Origin: Nocardia nova
GTDB taxonomy: Bacteria > Actinomycetota > Actinomycetes > Mycobacteriales > Mycobacteriaceae
Assembly: GCF_002933465.1 (NCBI RefSeq)
Contig: NZ_PSZE01000003.1
Location: 1-64,000, forward strand
Reading direction: 5' to 3'
DNA length: 64,000 bases
Shown here: positions 59,638 to 64,000 of the stretch, piece by piece
Layout: each line of letters starts with the position of its first letter
How positions within the stretch are numbered: position 1 is the first letter of the stretch
Notes under the pieces: generated by a model
Databases searched by the model: none
Told to the model about the DNA's origin: nothing
What the model saw: the letters and a program-made list of their open reading frames with translations, nothing else
Made by a program: the position numbers and the translations under genes

Positions 59638-60453
59638 TCAGAACACGATCAGCGTCGTGCCGGCGACGATCGCCGCCCGCATCTGCCCGAGGTCGAACGA
59701 GCCGGTGATCTGCGGCAGTTCGAGCCGGAAATGCACCCGGTCGCCCTGCCGGTCGGCCCGCGCAATGCGCACGTCGTTGGGCAGGTCCGCGAGGGTGACC
59801 GGTGCCACCGACACCCAGCGCCGCGGGACCCGGACGCCCGACCAGGCGGCCTGATGGACCGCGATCGTGACGAGGTTGTCGCTGATGGCGGCGTCGACCA
59901 GCGCCTGGAATTTCCGGGTGCGATGACGCGCGCTGATCAACCCGCTCGGATGCACCTCGAACCGCCAGTCCAGCCGCTTCTCGTTGAGCCACTCGACCAG
60001 GGCCACGGTGGTCACGGTGCCGGTGACGTCGAGTCCGGCGGTGCGCACCTTCGTCGGGACGCCGGGGATCAGCCGTACCCCGTGCGCGATCACCGTCATC
60101 TCCTCGATCGGATGTCCGTTCCAGCGCAGCTCGGTCAGCACCGTTTTGGTCTGGAAATGGGCGCCGCGGCGGCGCACCTTGAGGGTTTGCAGGATCGCGG
60201 TCAGATCGTGGCCGAGCAGGGTCGCGGTGACCTCCCGGCCGCCGAAACGACTCAGAATCCCCTCGCTGAGCAGGGTCATCAGCACATCCGGCAGGAGCGC
60301 GGTGACCGTACCCGCGCCGAGATCCGCCACCGGGTCGAGCCACGCGGTGGTGAAAGCCGTCCACTGATCCAGCAACTCCGGGTCGAACAGCCGCCGGCCG
60401 AGGTCCACTGCCCGCAACGGCGACCAGGACTTGGGATCGAAATAGGTGGCCAT
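59638..60453 (-). CDS. Uncharacterised beta-rich protein, possibly DUF2993/LmeA-like
   Basis: A 271-residue protein without signal peptide or membrane segment. The first 60 residues are helical with an Asp/Leu-rich face. The rest is rich in alternating hydrophobic strands; the stretch ELRWNGHPIEEMTVIAHGVR, then GVPTKVRTAGLDVTGTV, resembles lipid-binding DUF2993-type proteins, though the match is only by eye. It is convergent with pcnA (27 bp apart). No function is assigned. Confidence 0.65.
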   Translation of the reverse strand: MATYFDPKSWSPLRAVDLGRRLFDPELLDQWTAFTTAWLDPVADLGAGTVTALLPDVLMTLLSEGILSRFGGREVTATLLGHDLTAILQTLKVRRRGAHFQTKTVLTELRWNGHPIEEMTVIAHGVRLIPGVPTKVRTAGLDVTGTVTTVALVEWLNEKRLDWRFEVHPSGLISARHRTRKFQALVDAAISDNLVTIAVHQAAWSGVRVPRRWVSVAPVTLADLPNDVRIARADRQGDRVHFRLELPQITGSFDLGQMRAAIVAGTTLIVF

Positions 60454-60532
60454 GATTGATTCGAGAGTACTGGCCGCCGGTGAATACGCCAGGGTCTGTG
60501 GATGACGTTTCCCGCGTGGGTGCGGCGCGGAG

Positions 60533-62260
60533 CTATGGATCGGCGGGTTGCGGGTCGTTCAGCGTCGCGTGCATCAGGTAGACGTTGTAACTGTCCCAGG
60601 CCGACATCGTGAAGTAGAGGTCCTTACCCGTCGACCAGGGGTGGATGAATCCGCCATAGGCCTTCGGGTAGTCGTTCGTATCGGCCAGCAGGGTGCCGTC
60701 GGTCCACGCGCCCTGCGGTTCGGTCGCGGTACGAAGCACGATCGCCTGCCGAGCCGGGTCCAGGTACACCATCTGCCACTGCCTGCTCGAGTCGTCGAAG
60801 CGCACCGACAACTCGCCCGCGATGCCGGGTACCAACGGCGTGGCACGGTTCTCCTGCGCAGGCGCCCAGGTCCCGTCGACCCAGTACTGATACGCGGACT
60901 TGTTCAGTACTTCCTTCTTCGGCACCCGCGCCAGGCCGATCATGCCGATGCGGCCGTTGGGCGTGCCGAACATATAGACGTAGTCGCCGCGCGGCACCAT
61001 CGTCGTGACCTGGAAGCGATCGATGCCGAACATGTTGTCCCACTTGGCGTACTGATCCTTGACCCAGGTGCTGCCGCCGTCGTCGGAGTAGGCCAGACCA
61101 CCGTTGTTGGTCCACCACATCCCCGGAATCTTGCTCCAGTGATTGACCGACATGTAGCTCATGTACTGCCGGTCACCGAGGGCGAACCCGGAGGTGGGGA
61201 TCACGGTGGTCTCGAAGTTCTTGATCTTGCGGCTGTTCAGCAGTTCGGCGGCGTGGCAGCGGCTGTCCTGCACCATGTCGTCGATGATCAGGCCCTTGGA
61301 CAGATCCCGTTCGGAGCTGAAACCGAGCACATTGGACCGCCAGTCCGGTCCGCCGACCTGGCCGTACTCCCAGCCTTTGCCGAAGGTGTCGCCGAACAGC
61401 ACCGCGACCTGGCCGGGCTTGGTCTCCCACATGATGCCGAGATCGGTCCCGTCGACCTGCCAGCGCATATCGGTGCGGTTGACCGAGCCGTGGCCGGTCA
61501 CCTGATTGACCAGCTTCACGTTCTCGACCGTCCGCGGCGCGGGTGCCGCGGCGACCGCGCCCGGGTCGGTCGACGGGTGCACCGGATGCGGCGGGGTCTC
61601 CGGTGCGGGCGGCTCGCCCCCGGGAATCGGGATCGGAATCGGTTCGGGTTCCGGGTTGATATTGATGTTCGGCAGATTGAACGGACCCGAATTCGACCCC
61701 GAGCCCGTGCCGGAGCCGGACCCGGTGGCCGAGCCATTGTTCGAGCCATTGTTCGAGCCATTGCCCGAGCCACTGTTCGAGCCGGATGCCGAACCGGAGC
61801 CGGGTGCGGGCTCGTCCGGCGCGGAAGGGTCCTCGGCCGGCGGTGGTTTCGGTGTATCGCGAATATCCGGGCACGGGTTGCGGCACGGGTCCACGGGCAG
61901 AGGCTGCGGCACGATACGGGTGTTGTCCGGTCGCGGGCCCGGCACCGGCACGGGCACGATCTCCGGCACCGGCACCGGGATGTCGATTCGCGGCGGAAGG
62001 ATCGGCGGCGCAGGCGCATTCGGATCGGGCTGGCGAGCCAGCGGATCGAATCCCGTTTCGCCGCAAGCGTTTTTCGGCGGTGGCGCCCACGGCGCGAGTT
62101 CTGCCGAGGCCGGGACGGGTGCGACCGTGCCGAACAACAGCAGTCCGGTGACGGCGGGCGTGAAAATCGCCGAGGCGCAGCGCTTTCCGGTGCGGGTGGA
62201 GCCGCGCGCCGCCGCCGGTCGACCGGCAGCCGCTCTCCCCGTCGCGTTGTTCCCGAACAC
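60533..62260 (-). CDS. Secreted DUF4185 protein with Gly/Ser/Asn repeat linker
   Basis: A 575-residue exported protein. A signal peptide covers about 1-55 (CASAIFTPAVTGLLLFGTVAPVPASA). A long Pro-rich segment with DPCRNPCPDI (two cysteines) is followed by a repeat linker of NNGS and GSGSG units near 150-185, then a DUF4185 domain (about 240-570) with a beta-propeller look: WETKPGQVAVLFGDTFG, YSDDGGSTWVKD and MSAWDSYNVYLM. In mycobacteria DUF4185 proteins are surface or secreted and of unknown activity. Confidence 0.85.
   Translation of the reverse strand: MFGNNATGRAAAGRPAAARGSTRTGKRCASAIFTPAVTGLLLFGTVAPVPASAELAPWAPPPKNACGETGFDPLARQPDPNAPAPPILPPRIDIPVPVPEIVPVPVPGPRPDNTRIVPQPLPVDPCRNPCPDIRDTPKPPPAEDPSAPDEPAPGSGSASGSNSGSGNGSNNGSNNGSATGSGSGTGSGSNSGPFNLPNININPEPEPIPIPIPGGEPPAPETPPHPVHPSTDPGAVAAAPAPRTVENVKLVNQVTGHGSVNRTDMRWQVDGTDLGIMWETKPGQVAVLFGDTFGKGWEYGQVGGPDWRSNVLGFSSERDLSKGLIIDDMVQDSRCHAAELLNSRKIKNFETTVIPTSGFALGDRQYMSYMSVNHWSKIPGMWWTNNGGLAYSDDGGSTWVKDQYAKWDNMFGIDRFQVTTMVPRGDYVYMFGTPNGRIGMIGLARVPKKEVLNKSAYQYWVDGTWAPAQENRATPLVPGIAGELSVRFDDSSRQWQMVYLDPARQAIVLRTATEPQGAWTDGTLLADTNDYPKAYGGFIHPWSTGKDLYFTMSAWDSYNVYLMHATLNDPQPADP
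61730..61777. repeat. 12-bp tandem repeat coding for NNGS units
   Basis: Four adjacent units of CGAGCCATTGTT type (61730-61741, 61742-61753, 61754-61765 and 61766-61777; the last two differ by a few bases) encode, on the minus strand, repeated NNGS or SGNGS units in the linker of the DUF4185 protein. Confidence 0.85.
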
Positions 62261-62354
62261 CGCACTCCTCGACTACCACTCGCACCGCTGGTGACACGCA
62301 CTGTCAGTCACCGCATCAGCTGGGACCGAGCACAGCGGCTAACAATCTAACCGA

Positions 62355-63719
62355 TCACTCGGGATGCGTCTGCGAACGCCCGGAACCGCGTGGCGCACGC
62401 CGACGGCTGTTGATCGCGATCGCCGCGATACCCAGCGCATACAGCCCGGCGCCGGCCGCCACCACCCCGAGGGAACGGCCGTCGGCGGGAATGATCAGGG
62501 CGGTCACCGCCACGGCGACTACGAACGTGATGTTGAAAATCGTGTCCTGCAGGGCGAATACCTGTCCGCGCCGGGCGTCGTCGACATCGATCTGCAGGGT
62601 GGCGTCGCCGGTCAGTTTCACCATCTGTCCCGCCAGGCCGAGCAGGAACGCGCCCACCAGCAACAGTTGATGGGCGCTTTGCTCGGCCGAACCGGTCGCG
62701 ACGGTGATCGGCGGGACCAGTGTCGCCTGCACCAGCAGCGCCGCCGACAGACCGGCGACCACCGTGCGCGGGCGCCCGAGCCGCGGAATCAGCAGCGGCG
62801 TCAATACCGCGGCGGCCAGCATGCCCGCGGCGACCGCGGTGATCGCGACGCCGAAACCGACCAGTCCCGAACCGGCCGACATCCCGGACTCGTTGGGGCG
62901 TCGCAAAACCAGCACCATGAGCAGGGTGTTCGCGCCGAAGACGATGCGGTGGGTGCCGACGCCGATCATCGCGGTGGTGCAATCCCGTGATTCCGCGACC
63001 GCCCGGGCGCCGGTGCGCAGACCGGTCAGCACGGCCCGCACGGACTCGGCGGCCGCACTGCGCCCGGGTGCTTCTGTGCGATGTTCGGGTCCGAGTCGAT
63101 GTCGCGCGAAACCGATCGCCGCCACGGCCGAGATCACCGATCCGCAGGCACTGGCGGCCACCGCCACCGCGCTCGCTACATCGCCCGCTCCCACCGCGCC
63201 GATGATCGCCACCGCGGCCGCGGCTCCCGCTCCGGCGCATCCCGATGCCACCGTGGCCAGGACCGAATTCATCGGCACCAGCCAGCGCTGTTCCAGCACC
63301 CGTGGCAGCGACGCCGAGATCCCGGCCAGGACGAAGCGGCTGATCCCGACCACCGCCAGCGCCAGCAGCAACAGCGGCGTATCCCGGATTCCGGCCCAGA
63401 GTCCGACGGCGGTCACCGCGATCAACACCGCGCGCAGCGCGTTGGCGACCAGCAGCACCATCCGGCGGTCCCAGCGGTCCAGCATCGCTCCGGCATACGG
63501 CCCGATCACTGAATACGGCAGCAGCAGTACCGCGAACCCGCCCGCGATCGCCAGCGGATCGGTGGCACGTTCGGGATTGAACAGAATCGCTCCCGACAGT
63601 GCGGCTTGAAACATTCCGTCGCCGAACTGTCCGGAGAACCGGATCAGCGCCAGCCGCGGCATTCCGGGCCGGCGGACGGCGGCGGCCACCGCGGCCCGCC
63701 GCGCAGCGTCGGGTCGCAT
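62355..63719 (-). CDS. MFS transporter
   Basis: A 454-residue protein with about twelve hydrophobic segments arranged in two six-helix halves and a longer central loop (about 205-240), as in the major facilitator superfamily. The first loop motif appears as GAMLDRWDRRMVLLVANALR near 75-95. MFS members are secondary exporters or importers; the closest type seems to be drug-exporter-like, but the substrate is not predictable. It is divergent from the pirin gene. Confidence 0.85.
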   Translation of the reverse strand: MRPDAARRAAVAAAVRRPGMPRLALIRFSGQFGDGMFQAALSGAILFNPERATDPLAIAGGFAVLLLPYSVIGPYAGAMLDRWDRRMVLLVANALRAVLIAVTAVGLWAGIRDTPLLLLALAVVGISRFVLAGISASLPRVLEQRWLVPMNSVLATVASGCAGAGAAAAVAIIGAVGAGDVASAVAVAASACGSVISAVAAIGFARHRLGPEHRTEAPGRSAAAESVRAVLTGLRTGARAVAESRDCTTAMIGVGTHRIVFGANTLLMVLVLRRPNESGMSAGSGLVGFGVAITAVAAGMLAAAVLTPLLIPRLGRPRTVVAGLSAALLVQATLVPPITVATGSAEQSAHQLLLVGAFLLGLAGQMVKLTGDATLQIDVDDARRGQVFALQDTIFNITFVVAVAVTALIIPADGRSLGVVAAGAGLYALGIAAIAINSRRRAPRGSGRSQTHPE

Positions 63720-63814
63720 TTCGGTTCACCTCCGGATCAATGTGCGGGGCCGGTGCACAGCCACGGTAGAATCTACCCGGCGGCCTCGACAGCAGCTCGA
63801 GAGGAGGACCTCCG

Positions 63815-64000
63815 TTGTCCACACTCACGACACCACACATCGATGTTCATCGCGCTGGCGATCGCATGAAAACCCGTGTGGCATGGCTGGATTCGAAGCA
63901 TTCGTTCTCCTTCGGCGAGCATTACGATCCGGAGAACACCCATCACGGGCTGCTGCTGGTGAACAACGAGGACATCGTGTTGCCGGGCGAGGGATTCGAA
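63815..64000 (+). CDS. Pirin family protein (start only, partial)
   Basis: The first 62 codons of a pirin gene, cut by the window edge. The visible part contains the cupin sequence AWLDSKHSFSFGEHYDPENT (about 22-41) and HHGLLLVNNEDIVLPGEGFE, with the His and Glu residues that bind iron in pirins. The TTG at 63815 is chosen since GAGGAGG lies eight bases before it; an ATG at 63866 is in frame but starts inside the domain. Confidence 0.88.
   Translation, partial: MSTLTTPHIDVHRAGDRMKTRVAWLDSKHSFSFGEHYDPENTHHGLLLVNNEDIVLPGEGFE

Overview
The window is about 64 kb of GC-rich chromosome around the replication origin of a mycolic-acid actinomycete, most probably a Nocardia. Gene order matches the Mycobacterium tuberculosis origin (dnaA-dnaN-recF-DUF721-gyrB-gyrA-DUF3566-tRNA-Ile-tRNA-Ala, then ppiA, PH protein, crgA, pabA/trpG, pknB-pknA-pbpA-rodA-pstP on one side; rpmH-rnpA-yidD-yidC-jag-rsmG-parA-parB, GNAT, cwlM, trxA-trxB, anti-sigma, sigM, murJ, DUF6049, nudix, pcnA on the other). 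Protein details such as PASTA kinases, CrgA, CwlM and a MurJ-pseudokinase fusion fit the order Mycobacteriales. The first ten bases look like leftover Nextera transposon end, so position 1 is probably a contig edge.

Layout. 1-6550: cell-wall growth operon (end of pstP, rodA, pbpA, pknA, pknB), joined by stop/start overlaps. 6564-11216: a two-gene split RibD-like pair, pabA/trpG, crgA, a PH-domain membrane protein, a rhomboid protease, ppiA and a small membrane protein. 11271-24578: a 13-kb accessory block absent from the tuberculosis order, with a DrrAB-type ABC exporter, a decayed adenylate cyclase, an AI-2E family transporter, a LAL-type LuxR regulator, an FAD monooxygenase, and an operon of a small protein, a DUF2236 oxygenase-like protein and a frameshifted AttH/CrtC-like protein, divergent from a TetR regulator. 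The block ends at a duplicated tRNA-Ala. 24636-37543: tRNAs, DUF3566, gyrA, gyrB, DUF721, recF, dnaN, oriC (about 34617-35449) and dnaA. 37906-44091: ribosomal protein L34, RNase P protein, membrane insertion genes, rsmG and the parABS segregation system with five candidate parS sites. 44284-59610: GNAT-like gene, cwlM, thioredoxin system, SigM and its likely anti-sigma factor, MurJ, DUF6049 protein, nudix hydrolase, CCA-adding enzyme. 59638-64000: uncharacterised protein, secreted DUF4185 protein, MFS transporter and the start of a pirin gene.

How it works together. Replication start (DnaA, DnaN, oriC), supercoiling (GyrAB), segregation (ParAB/parS), septum and elongation control (CrgA, RodA, PbpA) and Ser/Thr kinase control of peptidoglycan synthesis (PknA, PknB, PstP, with their known mycobacterial targets CwlM and MurJ) are physically grouped. 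The most unusual features are two nearly identical 42-bp modules in oriC, each with two TCCTCGAGGA palindromes 22 bp apart; a DnaA-trio-like stretch beside DnaA boxes; a DnaA protein whose linker is swollen by tandem repeats; two genes broken by frameshifts; and several small tandem duplications between genes. No CRISPR array, prophage or insertion sequence was seen.
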